DNA of 41,351 bases from a virus, in IMG/VR virus record IMGVR_UViG_3300048592_000315, positions 1-41,351 of that record. One strand, 5' to 3'. The first letter of the stretch is position 1. The number at the start of each line of letters is the position of its first letter. Under the pieces are notes generated by a model, which was given only the letters and a program-made list of their open reading frames with translations, had not been told where the DNA came from and did not search any database. The position numbers and the translations under genes were made by a program. Of this stretch, positions 6,381 through 15,917 are shown in pieces.

Positions 6381-6959
6381 TCAGGCGGAGTCCCAGGTGT
6401 AGTCCGTGCTGTCGAAGGTGATCGACGTGCTGTCGAAGGTGGGGGATTCAACGGTGGGGATTGCGGACGTGCCGAGGATGATCACGTCGAGGGTGGCTGC
6501 AGCGCCAGAAAGATTCTCGATGTACAGGCGGTCTGCTGTACCGGCATCCACTACCCAGCCATCTGCTGCATGGTTGGCCAGTAGCGCGCAGCCCCCCGGC
6601 TCGATGCGCAGTACGGCCGTCGAGGCGTTGAAGGGCGCGATCCACGGCCGGGTGGAGTTTGGCTTGACGGTCACCGGGCCAGCGTTGCCGGCAGCGGCCT
6701 TGAACATGATGAACTTCACCGCCGCCAGGGCTGCCGGGCGACGGACCGGGCTGGTGAAGTCGCTCAGGGTGACGATGGCAGTCCCGCTGGCGATCAGCTC
6801 GTGCCGGGTGGCGATCACTGCATCAGCACTGCCGACCTCGATGCCGGACGCGAGCGCGAAATCACCGATCAGGCGAGCGTTGGCGAACCGGGTCGACAAA
6901 GCCGACGTGAGGCTCAGATCGGCTGCGGCGCTGATGCGGATCTGTGTCGTCAGGCTCAT
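6381..6959 (-). CDS. Phage structural protein, longer paralogue
   Basis: A 192-residue protein related to the product of 5800-6309 over residues 1-168 and carrying an extra C-terminal tail of about 24 residues. The tail contains a near repeat, PTFDSTSITFDSTDYTWDSA, built from FDST units. The pair probably arose by gene duplication and has diverged strongly. The extra acidic/Thr-Ser tail may be exposed on the virion. Function is unknown; virion association is inferred from location in the tail module. Confidence 0.75.
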   Translation of the reverse strand: MSLTTQIRISAAADLSLTSALSTRFANARLIGDFALASGIEVGSADAVIATRHELIASGTAIVTLSDFTSPVRRPAALAAVKFIMFKAAAGNAGPVTVKPNSTRPWIAPFNASTAVLRIEPGGCALLANHAADGWVVDAGTADRLYIENLSGAAATLDVIILGTSAIPTVESPTFDSTSITFDSTDYTWDSA

Positions 6960-7018
6960 GAGGGGTTATCCAGTGCGGCTTGCCATACGGTGCGCCGGGA
7001 CGGGTCAACCGGTCACGC

Positions 7019-7216
7019 CTACAGGCGTCGCAGTTGTAGCCAGACGAAGCGCAGGATGCCATCGAGGGCAACCTGTCGCTGTGCGTTGGTCAGGCTGGCG
7101 ATCTTGGCGTCCAGTTCGGCCAGCGTCTTGCAGCGGTAGATCGCTTTCAATGCCGGATCGTTGCGCAGGCTGTCGATGGCGTTGGCTGGCGGCTTTCTGA
7201 CAACGTGGTGCTTCAT
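7019..7216 (-). CDS. Small phage protein, unknown function
   Basis: A 65-residue basic protein (MKHHVVRKPPANAID) with a predicted helical body containing LAELDAKIASLTNAQR. Its start overlaps the stop of the upstream gene by four bases. No cysteine pairs or membrane spans except a short hydrophobic stretch near the C-terminus. No family recognised. Conservation in the same position in other phages would be the test of its reality; tight coupling to its neighbour supports it here. Confidence 0.65.
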   Translation of the reverse strand: MKHHVVRKPPANAIDSLRNDPALKAIYRCKTLAELDAKIASLTNAQRQVALDGILRFVWLQLRRL

Positions 7217-7629
7217 GTTGCGGTCACCGTGAGGGTCAGGGGCTTGTAGGGGAATGCCGGCGTGACCGTGGCCTTGATCGTGCCGGGATCATCCGCGGTG
7301 ATTTCCAGCGTGCCATCGTTGACGGTGTAGATGGTTATGCCGTTGCCATCAGTCACCGCAACCGTTGCGCCAACCGGGATGCTGGACAGGGTGGCAGTGT
7401 CGATGCCATCGGCGGTGATGGTGGACTTGTCGAGCGTGCAGGTGGTGGCTGGTCGCGCCGTGAGCGAACCGGCTGGCAGGTAGTACGCTGCGCCGTCGTC
7501 GCCGAACTCTCCCGCCGACTCGATGGCGACCACGCCCGGCTCGAACCAATCGGCCGACGGCGCGACATCGGCCTGCAGGAAGCCGCGCACCCTGCCCGTT
7601 GCGGTCTCATAAACCGTATATGCCTTCAT
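7213..7629 (-). CDS. Tail-associated protein with an Ig-like domain
   Basis: A 138-residue protein. The N-terminal 60 residues (MKAYTVYETATGRVRGFLQA) resemble short tail-fibre-associated proteins. Residues about 62-138, with DKSTITADGIDTATLSSIP and GTIKATVTPAFPYKPLTLTV, have the pattern of bacterial Ig-like (Big/invasin type) domains. The start codon overlaps the tail hub gene stop by four bases. A role in decorating or stabilising the tail tip is inferred. Confidence 0.72.
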   Translation of the reverse strand: MKAYTVYETATGRVRGFLQADVAPSADWFEPGVVAIESAGEFGDDGAAYYLPAGSLTARPATTCTLDKSTITADGIDTATLSSIPVGATVAVTDGNGITIYTVNDGTLEITADDPGTIKATVTPAFPYKPLTLTVTAT

Positions 7630-10600
7630 CCGATCTGGCTCGCCGTGATGCCTTGTGAACCGAGGTTTGGCAGCAGCAGGGTCGCGCTCGTAATAAGCCT
7701 GGCAGTGAACGTTCCGTCAACCTCCGCAGCCACAACCCGCATCTGCAGAGTAGATGACCACCCGGTCGTCTTGGCTTTGAGCGTATATGCCTGTCGCCTG
7801 ACTTCGCATGGCCGAGCGACTTCATATGCGGCGTCACAGTAATAGACGAGATTGTCGATCGCCGGGCTGGCTACATCGGTCCACGTGCCGCCGTCATACG
7901 AATACTGGAACTTCAATACAACATTCAGGCTTCCAGACCCTGATCCTGACCACAACTTGCCGATGTTCACCAGGTCAACGATAAAGGGCTGATCTACTGA
8001 TTGCAGGGTGTTTGCAGCGACGCCGCCAGAGTTCCCAGGATGGAACAGCGTCGGGATCGTTGCGACAGTTGTGTATGTCGGATAGCCTCCTGACGTCAGC
8101 GACACGTCGCCTATTGTGGTCAACTGGGAGATAACAGCCGCGCTGTAGCCACCAGAACTGATAACGTCCAGTACATTCGTCCCGCTCGCCCGCAGCCTGC
8201 TTGCGACCAGCGTACCCGTGACAAAAAACTCGTCTGTTGTTTCGTCGTAATAGACCTTGACGCCAGAACCCGGCCCGGCCGCATGGTTCGCGCCCTTCGT
8301 GCCGGAGCCGATCCAGAACGGGAAGTCGTGGCCGTTGCCTTCCAGCTCGACGCGGTTGCCAGAACCAGCAGTGCGGAACAACGTCGCCAGCACGATGTCA
8401 GCAGCAAGGGCGGCGGCAGTGATTGACCCGGCAGTGATGTCTCCACCGTCCACGGTCTTGATCCACGCATCAGGTGAGACCGCGTAGTCGGCCCGGTAGA
8501 TTTTCTTGTCGGAGGTCAGGTAGACCAGCGCGCCGTTTGGGTAAGACGATGACGGCAGGGATGGCAGGGACGAAACCACGGAGATGGGCCGCAGTGTCGA
8601 CGCGAATGCAGCAAGGTCATTTATCGCCCCGCTCTGCACGTCGCCCGGCTGCACCTGGTGCGCGTTTTCGTAGGGCACGGCAGAAAGCGCCATGCCGTTG
8701 CCGATAATGACTGCCGTACCGATCACGCCGGACGCGCGGCCGTAGGTGCCGAAAGCCACCATCGTTGCGGTGGCCGTGAACGCGGTCCATGCGCTGCCGT
8801 TGTCATAGACCCAGCCAGATCTGGACTTGCGGGCTGCACCGATCCGCGCACTGCTGAACGGTGTCGAGCCGGTGTTTGTCTCCAGCAGCAGCCAGCCTTC
8901 AGACACGTCCTGCGATGTGGTGATCGCGCCGTTCGGGACTGACGTGGCAACACCGTTGAACGCGATTTCACCCGGCCCAGCCGTCGGATTGCCGAGCGAG
9001 TCGAAGCCGTGGACGTACATCGAGCCGTTGGCCACGGTGCCGGTCATGTCGGAGCGGTTGGCGCGTACCGACAGGATGCGGCTGGCTGGAGCGCCGTCTG
9101 CACCATCAGCGCCGTCTGCACCGTCCGCGCCGCTGGTCACGGCAACCACTGTCTCCGTCGTCACCAGCCCGGACGGAGTGTGCGTGAAGGTGAAGGTGAT
9201 CGTATTGGCCGGGGTCGCGGTCGCGGTGGTGGCGATGTCGCTGTCGTCGGTGATGGATGTCCAGGTCAGCGCGCCGCTGCTGGTGTTGAGCGTGACGCGC
9301 ACGATCTCCCGATCGAGCAGAGAGCCGAAGCGCAGCATGTCGGCAGTGATGTCGGTGGTGGTGCCGGTGGGTTCCCAGCCCACAGGCGACGTGCTGGCAT
9401 CGCCCACCCATGCCCGGCCGTTGCTGGCCGAGACGTTCCACGCCAGACCGGACGGACTGGCAGATCCTGAGACCCCGGCAGTTGCTCCCGATGGATACCA
9501 GTCCGATACCCGCCGATCCGGCCCGGAGCCGGCAATCCCGCGCACCCAGTAGTAGCGCGCACCCCCGTCCGGCAGTGAATGATTGAAGTGATCGGCCGAA
9601 ACCTCGCCCACTTCCTCCGCGTAGGCTCTGTCATTTGTCGCTGACGCGAAGATCTCGACAGCCTGCCACTCCGGCCCCACCGCCCACCTGAGCGACACAA
9701 AGCCGGCATTACCGGTGGCCGTGAGCGATGTCGGTGCTGGGACGACTTCCGGCGATCCGTCACCCGTCGCCGGGATGTACTGAATCATCGAAGCTGCGGC
9801 CCACAGGTTGCCGGATGCCGGGGCGTGGGGATTCATGCCGGTGTAGGCCGGGCGCGGCGAGATGCCGTCGCCATCAATCGGCATGTCCGGCGACCAGCGC
9901 AGAGACGGCCAGGTGTAGGTGGTTCCACTCACGCGGAACTTGTTCTCGAAGGCGGTGATCGCTGAATAACCCTCGATGGGCGTGTCGCCCGCCGACAGGT
10001 TCACCGTCAGCGCGTTGATGTCCGGGTAGGGAACGCCATCGCCATCGAGCAGGATGTGCAGCGCGCCCGGAAAGCCGCCAGCGCCTGCTCCGGCCTGTTG
10101 CGCGAAGTCCCAGTGAATCTTGCCGTTGGTATCGTAAACATCCGGCGTGCCGCCAGAGCTGCCCACGCCGCCGTCAGTGCCAGACAGGTTGATCACGCCA
10201 GCCGTCGAGAAGCCGAGACCGCGGCAGACGATCGCCAGACCGGCGCCGGATGCCCCACCTGCGCCGCCCTTGAGCTGGACTGTGCCGCCCGTGCCCAGGG
10301 CTGCGGTGAAGTTGTTCATCCGCTGGACGACCTGCCCACCCGGCGAGCCTGAAGACCCGCGCAGGTCAGCAGGGAGTTTCGATGTCAGATTCCCGGCATC
10401 GTCAGTGATCAGGGACAGCATCGGTGCAGCGGTTGCCCGCGCGGCGCCCTCGATGACCGCGCCATCGGCCTGCCGGTAATGCTCCGCATCGGCACCATCG
10501 GAGTAGAACTCCAACATGCCAGCGCCGGCTCGAGTCGGGCCGAGATAGCCCGCCGTCCCGGTGGCTTTCGCCCAGCCGGTGCTGGTGCCGCTCACGGTGT

Positions 10601-12482
10601 CGGGGTCGGTCCCGCCCGCGAAGCCCCGCCCAGCGCCGTTGATCGTGCCGGCGCAGGTGAAGAATCCACGCACGCGGAGCTGCGCCTGGTTCTGGATGGT
10701 CACGGTCACGCCGGCGTCGATCAGCAGATCACCCGCGTGATACCAGATGGAGCCGGCCGCATTGATGTCGCTGGTGCCGGTCAGGGTGACATTCGCGGTC
10801 AGTCGTGATGGACTGCCGGCCACGTAGCCGGCCAGACTGCTGATATTGGTGCCGGTCGTGCTGTACCACGCATCCGCAAGCGGGGCATCCGGTAGTTCAT
10901 TCCCGCCTGTGCGCTCGATCAGCCGGCCGGAGGCGAACAGCTCGAACGTGACCTCGCCCGTGGTCCAGTTGATGTTGGTGCTCTGGATCTCGAAGGTTTG
11001 ATCCAGCGTGCCGCTGCCGACCGAGACATGGTTCTGGATGCTCGGCAGCCTCACCCGCACGGTGTCGCCGATCTCCAGCCAGTTCATGTTCGGTGTGCAC
11101 TTCACCTGCAGCTTCAGCGGCGGTTCGGCATAGCGGTCGCCCATCGCCTCAAGCTGCGACCGGATCAGGCGCTCGGTGTGGCGTTCGGTGGTGAGCGCCC
11201 GGAATTCCAGCGTGCTGGTTTCCGACTCACCGTTGCGGCCAATGCTGCCGGCATCCACCACGGCCATCGACCTGGTGAAATCCTCGCCATCGTAGTTGTA
11301 CTTGACCTGGTAGCGGTTCCGGACGGCCGACAGCTCATAGCGCAGCGGGCCGTGACTGACCACGTTGTCGGTATTGAGTTCGGCCACATAGCCCTGGCTG
11401 GCCGTGATGCGTGCCACCCGGCGCAGGCTGATCGTGCCGACTGGTGTCGTTGGTGCATACAGGCCCAGCAGGCGCAGCACGTCGCTCTCAATCAGCTTCT
11501 TGCCGTCGGTGTCAGACCGGAACCCGGACAACCGCAACGGGAACCCGACGCTGTAGTCCGCAGGGTTCCACAGGTCCGTGCCGATGTTCAGCCAGCTTGC
11601 CGTGTCGAAGGCCGTCAGCCAGTCCATGCCCAGATGCCAGTGGTCCGGCAGCATCGGCATGGGCGAGACGTTGACGTTGACGATACCGGTGGCCAGCGCG
11701 ATCGCCATCGCCGGGCCAGGCAGTTCGATGTAGATGTATTCCTCGATCTCCGGCCAGCGTTCCACGGGATCGGCACCGTTGAACTCGATCGCCGCAGGCC
11801 GGGTGCGGAACACGCCACGGGTGACCCCGGTGAAGGTCGTCGAGGTCTTGCCGGTGTAGCGCATGATCTCGCCGGTCTTGCGGTACCGGAGATAACCGAC
11901 CGTGGCACTGGGCGCATCAGCGAAGGATGGGCCGTGCGCCACCATCTCGAAATCGGCTGTACTGCGCACCGATATGGTCGTCGCATCGATCGCCACAGCG
12001 GCAGACGTGCGGGTTTTCTTCGGTTCGAGGATCTTGTCGCGCAGCTCGCGGGTGCGGTCCCTGGCGACCAGCGAATACACGCCGTCGGAGTAGCTGCAAC
12101 TGTCGACGAAGGCCGTGGCCACCCGCGTGAAGTTGTTGAAGTCGTCACCCGTTCCAGCAAAGACCCTGAGTTCCTTGTCACGGATTCCGGCGTCGTCGTT
12201 GTGGAGCTGGTCGCGCAGTTCGATCGTCAGCGCGTCGCCGATGTCCAGTATGTCGACCGTGATCTGGCCGATGGTGGTGCGGCCCTCATCCGGCCAGACC
12301 TGCTGGCTGCGGGAACTGATCGACTTGATCACCCCCTCGATGGGCGTGCCGGGCAGGTTGGCGATACCCTCCCGACTGGTGATCGTCGGGCTCGAGGTGT
12401 CGAACATGATCTGCAGGGCAAACCGCCACTCCTGCGAGCGCGCCTCGCGGGCTGTCGCGACATCAGGCGGATCAGTGCGCAT
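7626..12482 (-). CDS. Tail hub / host-specificity protein (gpJ/TipJ-like)
   Basis: A 1618-residue protein, the largest in the window, placed after the minor tail gene as gpJ is in lambda-like phages. Residues 1-540 look like baseplate-hub domains. About 560-720 is Gly/Thr-rich and probably beta-helical. A fibronectin type III domain starts near 912 (VPAPTSLTATGNAGFVSLRW). Four tandem Gly-Ala-Asp triplets lie near 1117, a small collagen-like hinge. The C-terminal 450 residues are likely the receptor-facing part. It should close the tail tube and contact the host receptor. It overlaps its upstream neighbour by one base (TGATG). Confidence 0.87.
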   Translation of the reverse strand: MRTDPPDVATAREARSQEWRFALQIMFDTSSPTITSREGIANLPGTPIEGVIKSISSRSQQVWPDEGRTTIGQITVDILDIGDALTIELRDQLHNDDAGIRDKELRVFAGTGDDFNNFTRVATAFVDSCSYSDGVYSLVARDRTRELRDKILEPKKTRTSAAVAIDATTISVRSTADFEMVAHGPSFADAPSATVGYLRYRKTGEIMRYTGKTSTTFTGVTRGVFRTRPAAIEFNGADPVERWPEIEEYIYIELPGPAMAIALATGIVNVNVSPMPMLPDHWHLGMDWLTAFDTASWLNIGTDLWNPADYSVGFPLRLSGFRSDTDGKKLIESDVLRLLGLYAPTTPVGTISLRRVARITASQGYVAELNTDNVVSHGPLRYELSAVRNRYQVKYNYDGEDFTRSMAVVDAGSIGRNGESETSTLEFRALTTERHTERLIRSQLEAMGDRYAEPPLKLQVKCTPNMNWLEIGDTVRVRLPSIQNHVSVGSGTLDQTFEIQSTNINWTTGEVTFELFASGRLIERTGGNELPDAPLADAWYSTTGTNISSLAGYVAGSPSRLTANVTLTGTSDINAAGSIWYHAGDLLIDAGVTVTIQNQAQLRVRGFFTCAGTINGAGRGFAGGTDPDTVSGTSTGWAKATGTAGYLGPTRAGAGMLEFYSDGADAEHYRQADGAVIEGAARATAAPMLSLITDDAGNLTSKLPADLRGSSGSPGGQVVQRMNNFTAALGTGGTVQLKGGAGGASGAGLAIVCRGLGFSTAGVINLSGTDGGVGSSGGTPDVYDTNGKIHWDFAQQAGAGAGGFPGALHILLDGDGVPYPDINALTVNLSAGDTPIEGYSAITAFENKFRVSGTTYTWPSLRWSPDMPIDGDGISPRPAYTGMNPHAPASGNLWAAASMIQYIPATGDGSPEVVPAPTSLTATGNAGFVSLRWAVGPEWQAVEIFASATNDRAYAEEVGEVSADHFNHSLPDGGARYYWVRGIAGSGPDRRVSDWYPSGATAGVSGSASPSGLAWNVSASNGRAWVGDASTSPVGWEPTGTTTDITADMLRFGSLLDREIVRVTLNTSSGALTWTSITDDSDIATTATATPANTITFTFTHTPSGLVTTETVVAVTSGADGADGADGADGAPASRILSVRANRSDMTGTVANGSMYVHGFDSLGNPTAGPGEIAFNGVATSVPNGAITTSQDVSEGWLLLETNTGSTPFSSARIGAARKSRSGWVYDNGSAWTAFTATATMVAFGTYGRASGVIGTAVIIGNGMALSAVPYENAHQVQPGDVQSGAINDLAAFASTLRPISVVSSLPSLPSSSYPNGALVYLTSDKKIYRADYAVSPDAWIKTVDGGDITAGSITAAALAADIVLATLFRTAGSGNRVELEGNGHDFPFWIGSGTKGANHAAGPGSGVKVYYDETTDEFFVTGTLVASRLRASGTNVLDVISSGGYSAAVISQLTTIGDVSLTSGGYPTYTTVATIPTLFHPGNSGGVAANTLQSVDQPFIVDLVNIGKLWSGSGSGSLNVVLKFQYSYDGGTWTDVASPAIDNLVYYCDAAYEVARPCEVRRQAYTLKAKTTGWSSTLQMRVVAAEVDGTFTARLITSATLLLPNLGSQGITASQIG

Positions 12483-12901
12483 CAGGGCTGTTCAGTGAAC
12501 GAGAAGCGGAACTTGAACCAGTCCAGTGCCTGAGACCCGCGCTGTGCGTAGCGGTTCTCGGTGTAGCCGTCTGACGTGATCACCACCGAGCGCATGGCAT
12601 TCGGTGACACGCCGGCCCAGTTGAACGGATCGAACTGGAACACCTGGCCGTCTTCCACGCTGTCCAGAAACTCGCGCATCAGGTCGGCATCAGAGCCCTG
12701 CAGCGGTGCGGTCTCGCACTGCCAGACCACATCGCCACGGTGATAGACCGTGTAGGTTGCGCCGCCAAGCGCCCGCTGCTGCTTGCGCTCCACGTCCCGT
12801 TTCCGGTCGCAATCGGTGAGCTGCAGGTTGATCGTGTACAGGCCCGCCTCCGTGTGGCCGGATACCAGACTGCGCCGCGCCTCGTAACGTACTGCCTGCA
12901 C
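12482..12901 (-). CDS. Minor tail protein
   Basis: A 139-residue protein between the tape measure and the tail hub. The sequence (WCETAP-like region WQCETAPLQGSDADLMREFL and FQFDPFNWAGV) is typical of small tail-tip proteins in siphophages that bridge tape measure and hub. It starts directly at the tape-measure stop and ends overlapping the hub start by one base. The assignment depends mainly on gene order; specific family not certain. Confidence 0.75.
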   Translation of the reverse strand: MQAVRYEARRSLVSGHTEAGLYTINLQLTDCDRKRDVERKQQRALGGATYTVYHRGDVVWQCETAPLQGSDADLMREFLDSVEDGQVFQFDPFNWAGVSPNAMRSVVITSDGYTENRYAQRGSQALDWFKFRFSFTEQP

Positions 12902-15211
12902 CTATCCGCCCCTGATCTCTGCGGCCTGGCGGCTGTTCGACCCGAACAGGATCACGTCATTGCCGTCGACCAGATCCCGCAGCGAGCTGACAAACCGGTC
13001 GCGCATGAAATCATCCCAGCCGACCACATCGCCCTGGAACACCACCTGAATGGCTGATCGGCGGCTCTCCTGCGTGTCGTTGGTGGCGTTGCTGATCGGC
13101 TGAGTGGTCGGCGCACTGCCGGCACTGCCAGACACGCTGCCGCCACCGCCAGTACTACCGATGTTCGTGCTGCGGATTGAGTTCACCTGTGCAAAGCCGT
13201 TCGCCAGCACGGTGGCAGCGGCGGCAATGTTGGCGGGATAGGGCACCGTCGACAGCGCATTCGCGGCGCCCTGCAGGGTGCTGATGATCGCCATTGCGAT
13301 CGAGACCTTCTTGTTCTGGCCGAACAGCGACTGGGTAATCGACATCGTGGCGCTCGCGAACGTGGCCGTATTGGCCAGCGTCTTCTTGTGGCCATCCGCC
13401 CAGGTCTTGCCCATCAGCGCGGTGATCGACTTCTGCAGGCCGATGTACTGCCCGCCGAAGCTCTGTTGCATGGCCAGCCGGCGATTGAGCAGATCCGCCT
13501 CGCTGGCCAGCATCTGCTCCTTCACCGCCAGCTCGAACTCGCCCTGCTGGGCCGGATCCGCTGTCTCGCCGGTCTCGCTGATGGCCTGCCCACGGGCTTC
13601 CCACTCGGCAATGACCTTCTCGCGGGCCTGCGCAGCAGCAAGTTCGATCAGAGCGACGCCTGCCTGCTCATCCGACTGGAACAGGGTCGCCCGCAGCTCC
13701 TCCTCCGCGACGCGCCGCTGCTCGTTCGCCAGTTGCCACGATTCCAGATACTGCTGTGCCGAGAGGTCGGCCATTTCCCGAGCCACGGCAGGATCAAGAT
13801 GCGGCATCTTCGGTATGTCGATCTCTGGCACGTCGATCTTCGGCGCGATCAGGGTCTGCGCGTAGAGGTTCCGGCCTTCGCCGGCCTTCAGCGGGTCGCC
13901 GCTGACATCGAGGCCACCACCACCCTGCAGGGCTGATCCGGCCGCAGCGGCTGCGTCCTTCGATGCCTGCACGTAGCCGGCATAGCGCCGTTCCCATTCA
14001 GACCCTGACCATTCGGTCTCGAACTTCTTCAGCACGCCGTCGCTGGCCTCGCCGAACTGTTCAAGGCCGAAGCCGACCATGTTGCGGCCGGCAGTAGCGG
14101 CTGAATCCGAGGCGTTCTTCAGTGAATCGCGCACGCCCTGGATGGCAGCAGAGGCCGACGCTGCGCCCTCCGCCATCGAGTCGAAGCCGACAAACCGGCC
14201 CAGTGCGGCCGAGGCATCGAGGATCTTCTGCAGCCCGGCCAGAATCGGCGTGACGACGATCACCCGGAACAATTCACCGATGGCCCGGAAGGCGCTGGTG
14301 AACGCGCCAGCGATCACATACACGACGCCCTGCACGATGTCGGCAAGGGTGCCGAACGCCAGACCGATGCCCTCAGCCACGTTCATGGCCACGGCACCGC
14401 CAGAGACGATCTTGTCGACGAGTTGGCTCACCTCAGACTGGAAACCGTTCGCACCACGGGCAGCGTCGGTGAAGTCCTCCGCCAGACCCTGCACCAGTGG
14501 CGCAACGGCCACGGCGATGGAATTGCCCAGCCCCTCGAAGGCCAGCTTCGCCACGCCTACCGCGTCATTCGCCTGCTCGATCTGCGAGGCATCGAAGCGG
14601 GACACCGTGACGTTGAGTTCGTCCAGCAGGGTGGACAGTTCGGAAATCCCGGCACCGCCACTGGCGGCGAAGTTGATCATTTCCGCGGCGCGAGCGCCCC
14701 AGATTTCCATTGCGATCGCATTGCGCCGGGTCACGTTGTCGACGTTGGCGATGGCGTCCGCGATGGCGGCGAACTGCTGATCTGCCGGCAGTTCGATCAG
14801 CGCCTGCACATTCAGCCCGAGGCGGGCAAAGGCTTGACCGGCAGTGCCCGCCCCATCGCTGGCGCTCACCAATGCCTGCTGCTGCTTCTGCAGGGACTTG
14901 GTGAGCAGTTCCTGCGACACGCCAGCCAGATCGGCGGCGACCTGCAGTGTGCGCATGGCCTCGGTGGTGACGCCCAGGCGGTCGGATACTTTGGCAAGCT
15001 CGTCGATGCTGTCGAAGCTGGCCTTCGTCAGCATCGCAAAGGCCGTGGCCGCAGCCGTGGCGATTACCGCGAACTTGGCCGCGACATCCGCCGCTTCCCG
15101 CTTGATCTCGCCGAAGGTGGACTTCGATGCTTGGTTGGCCTTGTTCAGCTCACGGATCAGCGTGGCTGAGTCGCCATCCAGTTTTATCGTGACTGTGCCG
15201 GCTGTGGCCAT
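12902..15211 (-). CDS. Tail tape measure protein
   Basis: A 769-residue protein, Ala-rich and largely helical, with the typical tape-measure start GTVTIKLDGDSATLIRELNK and repeated helical segments. Hydrophobic stretches occur around residues 40-65 and 255-320. It sets tail length and is ejected with the DNA. From the usual 0.15 nm per residue, a tail near 115 nm is expected; that is an estimate. It follows the G/GT chaperone genes, overlapping the T extension by one base, as in lambda gene H. Confidence 0.9.
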   Translation of the reverse strand: MATAGTVTIKLDGDSATLIRELNKANQASKSTFGEIKREAADVAAKFAVIATAAATAFAMLTKASFDSIDELAKVSDRLGVTTEAMRTLQVAADLAGVSQELLTKSLQKQQQALVSASDGAGTAGQAFARLGLNVQALIELPADQQFAAIADAIANVDNVTRRNAIAMEIWGARAAEMINFAASGGAGISELSTLLDELNVTVSRFDASQIEQANDAVGVAKLAFEGLGNSIAVAVAPLVQGLAEDFTDAARGANGFQSEVSQLVDKIVSGGAVAMNVAEGIGLAFGTLADIVQGVVYVIAGAFTSAFRAIGELFRVIVVTPILAGLQKILDASAALGRFVGFDSMAEGAASASAAIQGVRDSLKNASDSAATAGRNMVGFGLEQFGEASDGVLKKFETEWSGSEWERRYAGYVQASKDAAAAAGSALQGGGGLDVSGDPLKAGEGRNLYAQTLIAPKIDVPEIDIPKMPHLDPAVAREMADLSAQQYLESWQLANEQRRVAEEELRATLFQSDEQAGVALIELAAAQAREKVIAEWEARGQAISETGETADPAQQGEFELAVKEQMLASEADLLNRRLAMQQSFGGQYIGLQKSITALMGKTWADGHKKTLANTATFASATMSITQSLFGQNKKVSIAMAIISTLQGAANALSTVPYPANIAAAATVLANGFAQVNSIRSTNIGSTGGGGSVSGSAGSAPTTQPISNATNDTQESRRSAIQVVFQGDVVGWDDFMRDRFVSSLRDLVDGNDVILFGSNSRQAAEIRGG

Positions 15212-15917
15212 CAGTGGAACCTTGCGCGGATGTGTTCAGGCATGGCGTGGCCGATGCTCTCCACCACGTCTGGCAGCGCCTGCAGCGTCTTGGCCTGCGG
15301 CTTGCCGGGTGCCTCTACGCCGAAGTTCTCGGCCATCTCGGGCCAGCGGATCGGTTTGCCGAAGGTGTTGCCGGCAAAATAGGCGAGCTTCGCCGCCCGG
15401 CGATCGTCGGCCTTGTGCGGTTCGTATTGCTCGTAGAACGCCATCCAGTAACCCAACTCATCCGATCCCATGCGCGCAGTGAGGTCGCGAACCGTGTAGC
15501 CGAGGTCATAGGCCAGCCGATACAAAAACCGCAGTACGCCGTCGGCGCTCAGGCGGCTTTTTTTTCGTCCAGCTCCGCCCGGCCGAGGCCGAGGCAGGCG
15601 ATGGCCTCCTGGAACAGCTCCTGCACGACATCCCACGGCATCGTGTTCAGCCCGCTCTCACCCTTCCCAGCCTTCACGAGCAGATCACCCGCGCTGTTGC
15701 AGAGCGTGTGGCCCAGCAGCTTCACGATCTCCGGTCGCCGGAAAGATGCGGTGTTGCCGGCCTGGCCCAGCTCGAGGAACACGTCGATGCCCTCGGCTGT
15801 CAGCTCGCGGAAGTGGACCGTCGCGCCGTTCAGGCTCTTGATCTCGCGCTCCCAGCGTTTCAGCGGGCGCGCGGCGGTCAGGTCGGCCAGGCTCTCGATG
15901 CTCTTGGGTTTCGACAT
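15211..15917 (-). CDS. Tail assembly chaperone GT fusion made by -1 frameshift
   Basis: Predicted 235-residue product. Ribosomes translate the G frame to Lys120, slip back one base on the A-run at 15558-15564, and continue as SRLSADGVLRFLYRLAYDLG to the stop at 15211. The T extension is 115 residues, has no plausible start of its own and immediately abuts the tape-measure gene. In lambda, G and GT coat the tape measure and recruit tail tube protein; the same role is inferred here. The frame geometry (A AAA AAA G in the 0 frame) was checked codon by codon. Confidence 0.85.
15549..15917 (-). CDS. Tail assembly chaperone G
   Basis: A 122-residue protein, the unshifted product. It starts MSKPKSIESLADLTA and ends ELDEKKAA just past the slippery run. 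Acidic and helical, it includes WEREIKSLNGATVHFRELTA, a sequence style seen in phage tail-assembly chaperones (lambda gpG class). It lies between the major tail protein and the tape measure, with its start touching the upstream stop. It is expected to be made in large excess over GT and to be absent from finished virions. Confidence 0.87.
   Translation of the reverse strand: MSKPKSIESLADLTAARPLKRWEREIKSLNGATVHFRELTAEGIDVFLELGQAGNTASFRRPEIVKLLGHTLCNSAGDLLVKAGKGESGLNTMPWDVVQELFQEAIACLGLGRAELDEKKAA
15558..15566 (-). promoter_or_regulatory. Programmed -1 ribosomal frameshift site
   Basis: On the minus strand the sequence is GAC GAA AAA AAA GCC GCC TGA in the G frame: eight A residues giving a canonical A-AAA-AAA slippery heptamer. 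The stop follows two codons later. A one-base backward slip opens the 115-codon T frame. GC-rich sequence downstream may form a stimulatory structure, which I have not folded. Confidence 0.85.

Noticed and set aside
10998-12533. Plus-strand open frame of 511 codons inside the tail hub gene
   Set aside because: Antisense shadow of a well-supported 1618-residue hub gene in GC-rich DNA; no ribosome binding site or recognised motif.
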